Notes: generated by a model not told the origin, from the sequence alone. A stretch of 20,126 bases of DNA from Patescibacteria group bacterium (GCA_030917625.1 JAUPUJ010000009.1:1-20126); one strand, 5' to 3'. Counted from the stretch's first letter, positions 1 through 6,672 are shown. Numbers and translations are program-made.

Positions 1-1
1 A

Positions 2-127
2 TTTCTTCAGTTGTGTGCAGGATTTGAAAAGCTTTGTGTTATTTTAGACCAGCTTGGCTGGAAGAAAATCACAAAGGTATACTGTTCATGTAATGAAAAA
101 ATCCTGCCTATATTTGAAGGTCGTTAG
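2..127 (+). CDS. C-terminal tail of an unidentified protein (partial)
   Basis: An open frame enters from the left edge and runs 41 codons to a TAG at 125-127. The peptide is of mixed composition, rich in Cys (four) and Lys, with Trp20 and an end reading ILPIFEGR. Nothing in it lets me name a family. It may be the end of a real gene whose body lies outside the window, or a chance open stretch. The other plus frames are stopped within this interval, which favours this one slightly. Confidence 0.35.
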   Translation, partial: FLQLCAGFEKLCVILDQLGWKKITKVYCSCNEKILPIFEGR

Positions 128-201
128 ATCTATAATTTGAAAGACTTTTCTTTATCGAACCATGTGAGATAGAAAAGTACCCGCGACCGTAGGTCGAAAA
201 T

Positions 202-244
202 CCGGCACAAAATAAAAACCCTAACGGGTTTTATTTTGTGCCGG
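202..244 (-). terminator. Long hairpin terminator of tRNA-Leu(UAG), overlapping its 3' end
   Basis: The arms 202-221 and 226-244 are complementary over 19 base pairs with one bulged A; the loop is TAAC. The core AAAACCC-loop-GGGTTTT with flanking A and T runs is a typical intrinsic terminator and works on either strand. Read on the minus strand it follows tRNA-Leu(UAG) directly. The outermost pairs use the last six bases of the tRNA (239-244), so the stem competes with the tRNA acceptor stem. Confidence 0.75.
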
Positions 245-320
245 AGGGGAGACTTGAACTCCCATGGATTGCTCCACTAGTTCCTAAGACTAGCGCGTCT
301 ACCAATTTCGCCACCCCGGC
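239..320 (-). tRNA. tRNA-Leu(UAG)
   Basis: On the minus strand the acceptor strands GCCGGGG and CTCCGGC pair (one G.U). The anticodon stem CTAGT/ACTAG encloses the loop CTTAGGA, giving anticodon UAG. A long variable arm (TGGAGCAATCCA) follows, as expected for a class II leucine tRNA, then the T arm GGGAG-TTCAAGT-CTCCC. The discriminator is A at 239. The next bases read CAA, so the terminal CCA is not encoded and must be added by a nucleotidyltransferase. Confidence 0.95.
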
Positions 321-352
321 AAGAGTGTTATTTTTTTTAAATTTTAGAAACA

Positions 353-488
353 GGGACGGGAATTTTGAAGATACGGGAGCGGGACGCTTCGCTATCTCAC
401 TCCTGGGAAACCCACGGTTTTCCCAATCCTTCCTCCACGGGAAAACTAGAGTTTTCCCGACCCCTTTCCGGTTCGATTCCCGCCCCGG
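353..488. repeat. Palindrome-rich tRNA-like element between the two tRNA-Leu genes
   Basis: Four nested stems can be read. A closing stem pairs GGGACGGGAAT (353-363) with ATTCCCGCCCC (476-486), one mismatch. Inside it lie hairpins 376-384/395-403 (one mismatch, one G.U), 404-410/419-425, and a perfect 9-bp stem 438-446/451-459 with loop TAGA. The 3' end on the plus strand, GGTTCGATTCCCGCCCCGG (470-488), is identical to 19 nt of the T arm and acceptor of tRNA-Leu(UAA), but in opposite orientation (545-563). No tRNA 5' half or anticodon arm fits, so I do not call it a tRNA. It could be a tRNA-derived repeat, a structured RNA or a relic. Confidence 0.6.
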
Positions 489-497
489 AAAAAACTT

Positions 498-539
498 ATG
501 AAAGTTTTATATAAAAAAACAAATACCTAAAACTTTCAT
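498..539. repeat. 12-bp inverted repeat beside tRNA-Leu(UAA)
   Basis: ATGAAAGTTTTA (498-509) and TAAAACTTTCAT (528-539) are perfectly complementary around an 18-nt AT-rich loop. On the minus strand this hairpin begins three bases past the tRNA-Leu(UAA) 3' end and its loop contains a T run, so it could serve as a weak terminator or as a 3' processing signal. Confidence 0.5.
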
Positions 540-541
540 TG

Positions 542-623
542 TGCCCGGGGCGGGAATCGAACCCGCATCCCTTGCGAGACACGATTTTAAGTCGTGCGCG
601 TATACCAATTCCGCCACCCGGGC
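542..623 (-). tRNA. tRNA-Leu(UAA)
   Basis: On the minus strand GCCCGGG pairs perfectly with CCCGGGC. The anticodon stem CACGA/TCGTG encloses CTTAAAA, giving anticodon UAA. The variable arm is long (about TGTCTCGCAAGGGAT), as in class II tRNAs, and the T arm is GCGGG-TTCGATT-CCCGC. The discriminator A is at 542 and the following bases are CAA, so CCA is not encoded. It is oriented like tRNA-Leu(UAG), about 220 bp upstream of it, and the two could be cotranscribed. Confidence 0.95.
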
Positions 624-692
624 AAGGTCTAGATGACTTTTATACTACCATATTTAACCCTTTTTTGTCATTTATTTTAAAGTCTTTTATGG

Positions 693-720
693 TTGACAAA
701 TCTTTATAAAGTGATATAAT
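693..720 (+). promoter_or_regulatory. Consensus promoter of the SPFH operon
   Basis: TTGACA at 693-698 and TATAAT at 715-720 match both consensus hexamers exactly with a 16-bp spacer. TG precedes the -10 box by one base (TGATATAAT), an extended -10. The start of transcription should lie near 727, leaving a leader of about 58 nt with a good ribosome binding site (AAGGAG, 772-777). This is the strongest-looking promoter in the window. Confidence 0.85.
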
Positions 721-784
721 TATAGGTAGAACTTAGGTATTCGACAATTAATCCAAACTCAACCTCTAATCAAGGAGAAATGCT

Positions 785-2026
785 ATGTGGTTCATATTAA
801 TGCCGACGGTTATCGCGATTTTTGTGATCCTTATTTACAGGGTCATCAGGGCCCACAACAAACTGGAAGAATTTACAATACAAGCAAACAGAGAGCTTGT
901 CTGCCTGGCTATATACACAGCCATCTGCGGACTAAGTTACGTCATCAAAAGAAAATACGCGATGGAATATTTTGATGTAAGCCTCGCACTTATGGTTTTG
1001 ATTCCAATCCATTATATTTCCTCACTCATCACAGAGAGGGTTAATATTAATGAATCGGGAGTAGTCCTCTTCTTTGGAAAGGTAGTGTACGACATTAAAC
1101 ATGAAAAAGGTTCTGGTGGTCCAGTCTTTGTACCACCATATACCCACGAGCTCAAACGGGCACCAAGCGGCCGCCAAGAGCTAGAAATACCAGGAAAACC
1201 AGGCACATTGTGGAGAGGTGAACTTGATCAAATGCCTTCTGGTAAGAAACCAGTCCTAAGGATTACTACAGCCGAGTCAGATGATGAAAAGAAGCTAAAT
1301 GAGCTTAACATTAAACCTTACGAAGTACCCCAAAAAGATGGCAGGGTGGATGAGGAAAAAATAGACTTCCTTGCCTTAGACAGGTTAACGACGGAAATTT
1401 ACTGTCGAGTAACATATCAAATCGTCAGCGCTGGTCAGTTTTTCCGATATTTTTCAACTATTGAGGCATTTGAAGATATTCTGGAAAACATCCCGAAATC
1501 GTTACTGCTTAACATTATAGGCAAGTTAACTACGGGCACCGTATTAAAGAACATCGGAAATATTGAAGCAAATATCCTGGAAGCTATCCGCAAGGATATA
1601 GCATCAAAAGCCAACAACCAAGGAAATGTTGAGGTTCAAGATTTTGGGGTTGATATCAAGGATTTTAAACTCAATCTAGTTGACCTCAGCCATACTGTAA
1701 ACGACTCAATGACCGAAAGAATTTCTGCTCGCTATAAAGCCAAAGCAACCATCCACACCGCTACCGGCGACGCTGAAGCTATTAGATTGAAAGGTACTGC
1801 AACAGCACAAGCTTCAGCAGCTCCCTACGAAGAACTAGCTAAGGCAATGAAAGATAGTCCGGATGCTAAAACCGCTTTCTTGGCCGAGAAAGCGGCCCAA
1901 GCAGTCTCCGCCAGTAAACCAGTAGTCTTTCTGGGTGGCAGTGGAGACAACACTACAAATCTCCTCAACGCCGGCCTGGCAAGATTTCTCAGTAATGAAG
2001 AAGACAAAGGGGAAGGAAAAAAATAA
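785..2026 (+). CDS. SPFH/band 7 (stomatin-prohibitin-flotillin) domain membrane protein
   Basis: The 413-residue protein has three hydrophobic segments near the N-terminus (about 1-20, 38-54 and 64-82), then a band 7 domain from about residue 88 (SGVVLFFGKV, GPVFVPPYTHELKRAP) to about 320, ending in the usual helical stretch rich in Ala, Lys and Glu. The late motif DFKLNLVDLSHTVNDSM and the tail VVFLGGSGDNTTNLL are typical of stomatin-like members. Such proteins form membrane-associated oligomeric scaffolds; no enzymatic function is expected. The start is supported by AAGGAG seven bases upstream. The usual partner NfeD is not here; an unknown membrane protein starts three bases after the stop. 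Codon use looks richer in C-ending codons than in the core genes. The family call is firm; the cellular role is unknown. Confidence 0.85.
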   Translation: MWFILMPTVIAIFVILIYRVIRAHNKLEEFTIQANRELVCLAIYTAICGLSYVIKRKYAMEYFDVSLALMVLIPIHYISSLITERVNINESGVVLFFGKVVYDIKHEKGSGGPVFVPPYTHELKRAPSGRQELEIPGKPGTLWRGELDQMPSGKKPVLRITTAESDDEKKLNELNIKPYEVPQKDGRVDEEKIDFLALDRLTTEIYCRVTYQIVSAGQFFRYFSTIEAFEDILENIPKSLLLNIIGKLTTGTVLKNIGNIEANILEAIRKDIASKANNQGNVEVQDFGVDIKDFKLNLVDLSHTVNDSMTERISARYKAKATIHTATGDAEAIRLKGTATAQASAAPYEELAKAMKDSPDAKTAFLAEKAAQAVSASKPVVFLGGSGDNTTNLLNAGLARFLSNEEDKGEGKK

Positions 2027-2029
2027 CCC

Positions 2030-2677
2030 ATGAATACCGATTGGATAACTTCAATGTTGGAATGGTTCAAAATCCATTCCGACATCACAACTGTAATCGT
2101 TGTTGTGCTTTTCTTCTGGATGTGGCTAAGATCAAAAAAAAGGAGCCGAAAAGTTAACGATCTTAACGCTGGCACCACACCAATACCCACCCCAACTCCA
2201 GTCACCAGCACGCCAGCAACTGTGGAAACCCCAAAAAAGAAAAGCGAAAAATGGGGTAAGACAAAAACTGTCGCAACTGGAATCGGGACCGGACTCGGAT
2301 GTCTCATCAAGACCTCAATTGGCATAGCGATATTCATCCTTATAGGATCGTACGCTATACAAGGAGTTCAGTCCGCCCGCGACTGGGAGCCGGTTCAATC
2401 AAAGAATTCGACTACCCGGACCATAAGGTTATCAACAGAGTGGTCAATCCCCGTATCCGATTATTGGGGTCTGGGGTGGAAGTTCAAGGTGGACCCACCG
2501 ACAACAAAGGGCATCTATGTACGCTTCATCCAAGGGGATGAAATTGTCATAGAAAAATTTGTGGCACCCGGTGAAAATAATGCGGATGTGCCGCCGCCAC
2601 CCGGCCTCAGTGAGCTACAAATAATGCTCGCCGGGGAGGAAGTCCGGACTCACGAGGCCAAGGTCTGGACCAAGTAA
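2030..2677 (+). CDS. Two-helix membrane protein, partner of the SPFH gene
   Basis: I do not recognise this 215-residue protein. It has a first membrane segment at about 20-34, a basic patch (RSKKRSRK), a Thr/Pro-rich flexible linker (about 49-68), a Lys-rich stretch, a Gly-rich lead into a second membrane segment (about 88-112), and a C-terminal domain of about 100 residues with alternating hydrophobic residues suggesting beta structure, plus a PPPP turn. By the positive-inside rule the basic linker is probably cytoplasmic and both ends outside. It begins three bases after the SPFH stop and shares its promoter and terminator, so the two products probably work together. It is not NfeD-like: no OB-fold signature is evident. 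Confidence 0.7.
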   Translation: MNTDWITSMLEWFKIHSDITTVIVVVLFFWMWLRSKKRSRKVNDLNAGTTPIPTPTPVTSTPATVETPKKKSEKWGKTKTVATGIGTGLGCLIKTSIGIAIFILIGSYAIQGVQSARDWEPVQSKNSTTRTIRLSTEWSIPVSDYWGLGWKFKVDPPTTKGIYVRFIQGDEIVIEKFVAPGENNADVPPPPGLSELQIMLAGEEVRTHEAKVWTK

Positions 2678-2692
2678 ATAAGCCAAAACACA

Positions 2693-2726
2693 GGGCTGCA
2701 AGCGATCCCGCTTGCAGCCCTTTTTT
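2693..2726 (+). terminator. Intrinsic terminator of the SPFH operon
   Basis: GGGCTGCAAGCG and CGCTTGCAGCCC form a perfect 12-bp stem around ATCC, followed by six T residues (2721-2726). Confidence 0.95.
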
Positions 2727-2731
2727 ATACC

Positions 2732-2762
2732 AAAAAACCGACGCCAAACAGCGTCGGTTTTT
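2732..2762 (-). terminator. Intrinsic terminator of the pilin-like operon
   Basis: AAAAACCGACGC and GCGTCGGTTTTT pair around CAAACA. Read on the minus strand, the stem is followed by a T run and lies about 20 bp past the last pilin-like gene. It also backs up the convergent plus-strand terminator. Confidence 0.9.
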
Positions 2763-2784
2763 ATTCTACAAATTTTAATTATTC

Positions 2785-3027
2785 TTACTGACAACCAATA
2801 ACATTACAAACAAATTTCATAATGCCAAAAGCGGTCAACATAATAAACAGTCCTATAATACCCCAAATCATATGTTGAGCCCCAGTGGCTCGTTCGGTAC
2901 TACTGGCACTGCCAGCCACAAATTTGTAGACCCCAAAGACAAAATAAACTAAAGCTAAAGCCATCAACAGCATAATCAACGGATTGACTATAGCTGAGTT
3001 TATTTTATCTAAGAGAGGAAAATCCAT
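2785..3027 (-). CDS. Small two-helix pilin-like membrane protein (80 aa)
   Basis: The protein has two hydrophobic segments (about 15-38 and 52-75) joined by a short polar loop (GSASSTERATGAQ) and ends in FVCNVIGCQ with two Cys. It lacks the cleavable signal peptide seen in its neighbours. The pattern G-V-Y-K-F-V-A-G-S, polar loop, then WGIIGLFIML repeats the layout of the upstream genes, and I place it in the broad TrbC/VirB2-like group. It is the last gene of the minus-strand array, 11 bp after its neighbour, with no Shine-Dalgarno site. A role in a pilus or secretion channel is inferred from size and topology only. Confidence 0.6.
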   Translation of the reverse strand: MDFPLLDKINSAIVNPLIMLLMALALVYFVFGVYKFVAGSASSTERATGAQHMIWGIIGLFIMLTAFGIMKFVCNVIGCQ

Positions 3028-3038
3028 TAAAATTCAAA

Positions 3039-3389
3039 TTAATTCTCTGGTATTTCAGGTGCATCAGGTGTAGTGCCTGGTGTAATACCTGTAGTATCAG
3101 ATACAAAATTTACTAGACCCCAGATGGAAATCATCACAAAAAGCCCAACAATACCGTAAGCCATTAAGTAACCACCTTCTTTTCTTTTATCGGAATCAGA
3201 ACCAGCAGTGATATATTGCACTACCCCCCATAAGAAAACCAAAACTCCAATACCGATTATCAAAGGAATCAAAGCAGATATCCAGCCTTGAACGGCATCA
3301 ATGGCATCATCTATACCGTTTTGAGCACTCACTAAACCTGGAGCAAAAACAGCTACCAAGGCTCCTACATAAAGTAAACTCTTTTTCAT
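3039..3389 (-). CDS. Pilin-like TrbC/VirB2-type membrane protein (116 aa)
   Basis: A signal peptide (about 1-22, ending LVSA-Q) is followed by two membrane segments (about 38-60 and 74-96) around the polar loop GSDSDKRKEG, and a Pro/Thr-rich acidic tail. The core FLWGVVQYI-loop-GIVGLFVMISIWGLV is very similar to that of the 142-residue protein upstream, so these two are recent paralogues. Signal peptide plus two helices is the organisation of VirB2/TrbC pilins, but no secretion ATPase is in view. A possible promoter of its own lies in the 132-bp gap upstream. No Shine-Dalgarno site precedes the ATG. Confidence 0.65.
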   Translation of the reverse strand: MKKSLLYVGALVAVFAPGLVSAQNGIDDAIDAVQGWISALIPLIIGIGVLVFLWGVVQYITAGSDSDKRKEGGYLMAYGIVGLFVMISIWGLVNFVSDTTGITPGTTPDAPEIPEN

Positions 3390-3464
3390 AAATTAAACTA
3401 TTAAACTATTAATAAACTTAAGACTTAAAATTCTTTAAAGTAACGACCTTTTTGAATTTATTAC

Positions 3465-3470
3465 ATTATA
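3465..3470 (-). promoter_or_regulatory. Possible internal -10 box in the pilin-like operon
   Basis: On the minus strand a perfect TATAAT lies in the only sizeable gap of the array (3390-3521). No good -35 sits 16-18 bp upstream, so the call is weak. If used, the last two pilin-like genes could be expressed separately with a leader of about 70 nt. Confidence 0.35.
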
Positions 3471-3521
3471 CAACACTAAATAGCAAAGAAATACTCTAGC
3501 TGGGGATAGAAAAATCAACTT

Positions 3522-3950
3522 TTAACTAGTAGTGATAGTTGGAATGGGCGGATTAGCCGCTGGTCCACTAGTGCCAAAAAAAGTATTGGTTAAAAAACTA
3601 ACCAAACCCCAAACGGAAATCATGACAAAAAGGCCAATCACTCCATAAAAAACTAGGGCTGCCCCCTCTTTTCTTTTAGTAGAATCTGCTCCAGAAGAAA
3701 TATATTTAACAATCCCCCACAAAAATACCACGAGGGCCACACCAATCAACAAACCAACCATCGGGTTTAAAATAGTTGAAGTCACACAACTAATGAGTTG
3801 CTGGAAATTACCGGTCGCACAACCATTGACTCCCTGTCCTGAAGGCGCAGTTGTGTCTTCTGGGGTGTTCTGTGCTAAGACAAAATCGGCACTAACACCT
3901 GAAGTAATTAAGGCGCCTAAGAAAACGCTAAGTAATATTTTTTTGATCAT
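3522..3950 (-). CDS. Pilin-like TrbC/VirB2-type membrane protein (142 aa)
   Basis: I start at the Met at 3950, which opens directly on a signal peptide (MIKKILLSVFLGALITSGVS, cut near VLAQ); an upstream in-frame ATG at 4049 would overlap the preceding gene and add a basic non-signal leader. A Thr/Pro linker and two Cys (44 and 55, able to form a disulfide) precede two membrane segments (about 63-84 and 98-120) around the loop SSGADSTKRKEG. A tail of Pro, Thr and Ser follows. The helix-loop-helix core matches the 116-residue neighbour closely. Function is inferred as a structural subunit of a surface or secretion assembly. Confidence 0.65.
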   Translation of the reverse strand: MIKKILLSVFLGALITSGVSADFVLAQNTPEDTTAPSGQGVNGCATGNFQQLISCVTSTILNPMVGLLIGVALVVFLWGIVKYISSGADSTKRKEGAALVFYGVIGLFVMISVWGLVSFLTNTFFGTSGPAANPPIPTITTS

Positions 3951-3964
3951 ATAATTATTAATTT

Positions 3965-4351
3965 TTATTTTAATTGTTCTACCGTTCCTTCTATAATACC
4001 CAGGATTACAAATGCCCCTAAAACGATCATGGCGCCAATAATAGTCCAATAGAAAGCTTCTTTAGCAGTCTTTAATTCGGCTGGATTACCTTGAGCTTTA
4101 ACAAACAGAAAACCTGAATAAATAATCCCCAGCGCCACTACCGGCACCCCTATTTGAACTACAGCATTCAAAACTAGGGCTACTAATTCGGGCAGTGTAT
4201 CAATATCAGGCCCCAGAGGATTTTTTACGATATAGGGAGCCGAACCACCTCCTCCTTGAGCTAGAGCTAGAGTCGGCAATATAATATTAGCAGCTAAAAA
4301 CACAATTTTTAAATAAACCTTACTACCTATTTTTTTAATTTGATTCAACAT
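3965..4351 (-). CDS. TrbC/VirB2-type pilin-like protein (128 aa)
   Basis: A long signal peptide (about 1-32, ending LALAQ) and a Gly-rich segment lead to two membrane helices (about 56-85 and 101-121). The first helix region GVPVVALGIIYSGFLFVKAQGNP and the second FYWTIIGAMIVLGAFVI are what is commonly annotated as TrbC/VirB2 family in Patescibacteria. It is the member of the array closest to that family, and is more diverged from the two KRKEG-loop paralogues downstream. It is 17 bp after the 4369-4755 gene and 14 bp before the next one, with no Shine-Dalgarno site. Confidence 0.7.
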   Translation of the reverse strand: MLNQIKKIGSKVYLKIVFLAANIILPTLALAQGGGGSAPYIVKNPLGPDIDTLPELVALVLNAVVQIGVPVVALGIIYSGFLFVKAQGNPAELKTAKEAFYWTIIGAMIVLGAFVILGIIEGTVEQLK

Positions 4352-4368
4352 ATATAAACATTAGTTAA

Positions 4369-4755
4369 CTATTCATTACCGAAAACATTTTCTAGTAAGC
4401 CCACATCGCCGGTTAGAGATAAAACAATAAATTTGACTAGAATAAAGGCGGCCAGGACTAAAGCAAAACCTTTGATCGCTGTCCAAATAATTTTTTTACC
4501 TTCTTCTCTTTTACCAGAATTGCTCGCATAAATAGTAATAATAATACCACCGTAGACTATAGTGACCACCGCCAGTGGCACCGCCACTGTGACCACCAAA
4601 AACTCCATAATAGTATTGAGTAAGACAAAAAAATCAGGAAAAGTACATTGAGCCGCATCACCCACCCCACAAGTCACCAGGGCTGCTCTAGAGACTACAG
4701 GGGTCACCCATATGGCAATGACCAAAAAACTTCTAGTTAAATATTTTAAAATCAT
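4369..4755 (-). CDS. Pilin-like two-helix membrane protein (128 aa)
   Basis: A signal peptide (about 1-24, ending VVSRA) is followed by a short extracellular stretch with Cys29 and Cys37, then two membrane segments (about 48-76 and 88-113) around the loop SNSGKREEGKK. The KREEG loop parallels KRKEG in the downstream paralogues. Its ATG overlaps the stop of the solute-binding protein gene in an ATGA arrangement, so translation is probably coupled. This links the solute-binding protein to the pilin-like array in expression and perhaps in function. Confidence 0.65.
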   Translation of the reverse strand: MILKYLTRSFLVIAIWVTPVVSRAALVTCGVGDAAQCTFPDFFVLLNTIMEFLVVTVAVPLAVVTIVYGGIIITIYASNSGKREEGKKIIWTAIKGFALVLAAFILVKFIVLSLTGDVGLLENVFGNE

Positions 4756-6071
4756 AAATTAGAAAAAAGAAGATTAATTTTTTGATCAGCCACACCAAGA
4801 GCACCCATTGCATCGTCTAAACCACGGTTCACATTATTGACCATCTCAGAAAAAATAGTGGTAGTTTCTATTTTATTTGGATCAGCCCAAGTTCGTGCAT
4901 ATAAAGCTGACTCATAGAAAACGGCTTCGAAACGATTGTCCGAATTTGGTGTCCCTAGGAGATTGCGCCTCGCTGGTGGTACCGACATACTATCAGCTAT
5001 GACTTTGGCCTCGGGGCCAGTGGCTAGATTCCAAGCCACAATAAAAGCGGTCGGTAAGTTGTCGGTATTTTTAACAATCGACACGCCCAACATTTGACCA
5101 CTAGTTGTCTTACGAGCCGTCTCATCACGCTGGGGCACCACTACCACATCGAGATTTAAGTTAGGATTTTTAGTTCTAATCTGACTAAGTTCAGAAGCAT
5201 AACCAAAGTAATTGGCTAATTTACCAGCAATAAACATTTCACGATCTTGATTTAAAGTTTCATTCCAAGAATAAGTCACTTTATTCGGATTAGAAAAAGC
5301 TGTAAAAAAATCAAGCGCTGCGGCCCCGGGCGCAGTATTAAATCCCAAACGCTCCGAGAGTACCGAGCGATAAAGAGCCGACTCGGTCTTAGACACTATG
5401 GGATTACCTGCTTGCAAGAAAAGCATTTCTAAAATGGGTTTAAAATTTAAGACATTACTAGCCTCTCCAAAAGCTAAACCACTTTCGGTGATGACATTCT
5501 GACTATCTCTTTTATTGAGACGTTGGTGAATAGAGAGAAAGGTAGTCCAAGTTTTAGGTACACTCGCCACCCCATTATTAGAATATAAATCCCGATTGTA
5601 ATACATCACAAGTGGGTCAACAGTCATCGGAAGGGCAGACAGTCCGGTAGAAGTATTATAAAGCTCACCAATTTCAGCAAAAGTATCACTAAAAGTTCGG
5701 GTGTCAATACTATCGTAAGGAATAATATAAAATTTATTACGTTCACTCACAGTTATATCGTGAGGCGCTAATATTAAATCGGGAGCACCGCCCACAGCTA
5801 ATGTTTCTACTAATTCATCAGCGATCGTATTAGGATTTTTGGCCACATATTGTAAGACAAATTGATCCTTGTAAGTGTCATTAAAATTAGCTACCACTTC
5901 ATTCATAATAATAGACGGCACTACGCCCCACATGGTCACCGTACCACCAGTTCCATCTCCACCTCGACTACTAAAACCCGGTAAAATTCCAGAAAATATT
6001 AGAACAGCTATGACAATAGCAAACCCTAAGCCCACCATAACTATTAATTTAAAAATGGATTCGTCTTGCAT
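4752..6071 (-). CDS. Membrane-anchored extracellular solute-binding protein, family 1
   Basis: The 439-residue protein has an N-terminal membrane segment (about 8-30), a short Gly/Ser linker, then a periplasmic-binding-protein fold: TVTMWGVVPS, an early APDLILAPHD, LPMTVDPLVMYYNRDLY, PKTWTTFL and a later MFIAGKLANYFGYASEL. These are the landmarks of MalE-like family 1 binding proteins, usually for oligosaccharides. There is no lipobox Cys; the anchor looks like an uncleaved helix. No ABC permease or ATPase is nearby: upstream is a methyltransferase, downstream are pilin-like genes (ATGA overlap). The ligand cannot be told from sequence. It may deliver ligand to a distant transporter or act as a surface receptor tied to the pilin-like proteins. 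Confidence 0.8.
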   Translation of the reverse strand: MQDESIFKLIVMVGLGFAIVIAVLIFSGILPGFSSRGGDGTGGTVTMWGVVPSIIMNEVVANFNDTYKDQFVLQYVAKNPNTIADELVETLAVGGAPDLILAPHDITVSERNKFYIIPYDSIDTRTFSDTFAEIGELYNTSTGLSALPMTVDPLVMYYNRDLYSNNGVASVPKTWTTFLSIHQRLNKRDSQNVITESGLAFGEASNVLNFKPILEMLFLQAGNPIVSKTESALYRSVLSERLGFNTAPGAAALDFFTAFSNPNKVTYSWNETLNQDREMFIAGKLANYFGYASELSQIRTKNPNLNLDVVVVPQRDETARKTTSGQMLGVSIVKNTDNLPTAFIVAWNLATGPEAKVIADSMSVPPARRNLLGTPNSDNRFEAVFYESALYARTWADPNKIETTTIFSEMVNNVNRGLDDAMGALGVADQKINLLFSNL

Positions 6072-6074
6072 AAA

Positions 6075-6605
6075 TTAAGATGTTGTTTTAAAGATAATAC
6101 CATAATGGTGGTCGCCTGCATCAAAAGTATTAACAGTCACAAAACCAGCCTGAGCAAAAATCTCTTCTGCTTGTTTCTGGGTCACGACCTGACTACTACT
6201 CGGACCAACTCCACCAAAAGAATCTTGCCAGTCTATAACCATCACCGACCCATTTGGTTTTAATAAACGTTTGGCTTCCAGAGCTAAACTATACTGAGAA
6301 TCAACTTGAAACAAAACATTGGAAATAATAATGGCATCAGCGACTCCATCTTTTAACTTAACCCCATTTTTTACTTCGATATCGCCCCACAAGACATTAA
6401 TATTTGGTCGAAAAGAATTTCGAGCTTCGGTGGCCACTTTATCAAGTAAATCTTTTTGGATATCCACCACATAAACCCGACCATCTTTAGTCACAAGATC
6501 CGCTGCCGCAAAAACATACCCACCAGTTCCCGCCCCCATGTCGATCACCTGCATGCCAGGCAATAAATTTAAATATGACAGATTTTTTTTAGGTTCAGCA
6601 AACAT
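6075..6605 (-). CDS. Class I SAM-dependent methyltransferase
   Basis: The 176-residue protein has the Rossmann motif I VIDMGAGTGGY (about 20-30), an acidic residue after strand 2 (VYVVDIQ, about 45-51) for the ribose hydroxyls, and DAIIISNVLFQVD and LKPNGSVMVIDW as motifs II and III. It is short for the family, essentially the catalytic core without a substrate domain, resembling UbiE/Methyltransf_11 types. The substrate is not predictable. It is the first gene of the minus-strand array, three bases before the solute-binding protein gene, so it is probably cotranscribed with it. No Shine-Dalgarno site is seen. Confidence 0.8.
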   Translation of the reverse strand: MFAEPKKNLSYLNLLPGMQVIDMGAGTGGYVFAAADLVTKDGRVYVVDIQKDLLDKVATEARNSFRPNINVLWGDIEVKNGVKLKDGVADAIIISNVLFQVDSQYSLALEAKRLLKPNGSVMVIDWQDSFGGVGPSSSQVVTQKQAEEIFAQAGFVTVNTFDAGDHHYGIIFKTTS

Positions 6606-6651
6606 AAAATATATTAAGAAATTATTGTTTATATTTTACTACACTTAATAT

Positions 6652-6672
6652 AATTGGGAAACAATTGGGAAA
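6652..6672. promoter_or_regulatory. Two direct repeats AATTGGGAAA, 11-bp period
   Basis: AATTGGGAAA occurs at 6652-6661 and again at 6663-6672, identical over 10 bp and offset by 11 bp, about one helical turn. They lie about 50-65 bp upstream of the methyltransferase ATG, where an activator or repressor site is expected. On the minus strand AT-rich -10 candidates (TATATT, TAAAAT) lie just downstream, but no convincing -35 accompanies them. Confidence 0.45.

Noticed and set aside
353..488. A functional plus-strand tRNA
   Set aside because: Only the T-arm/acceptor end matches. The T stem has mismatches, no 5' acceptor partner for CCCCGGA exists upstream and no anticodon arm with a seven-base loop can be placed.
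238..501. 87-residue open frame across the tRNA-Leu(UAG) region
   Set aside because: It reads the antisense of a tRNA and the palindromic element; composition is not protein-like and it has no ribosome binding site.
339..639. Attachment site of an integrated element
   Set aside because: The tRNA-end copy is inverted relative to the adjacent tRNA, and no integrase or direct-repeat partner is visible in the window; kept only as a possibility in the finding.
1825..2337. 170-residue minus-strand open frame
   Set aside because: It is the antisense of the SPFH gene end and its partner, both of which have clear coding features on the plus strand.
3951..4049. N-terminal extension of the 142-residue pilin-like protein
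   Set aside because: It overlaps the upstream gene and would place a basic, Tyr-rich leader before an obvious signal peptide.
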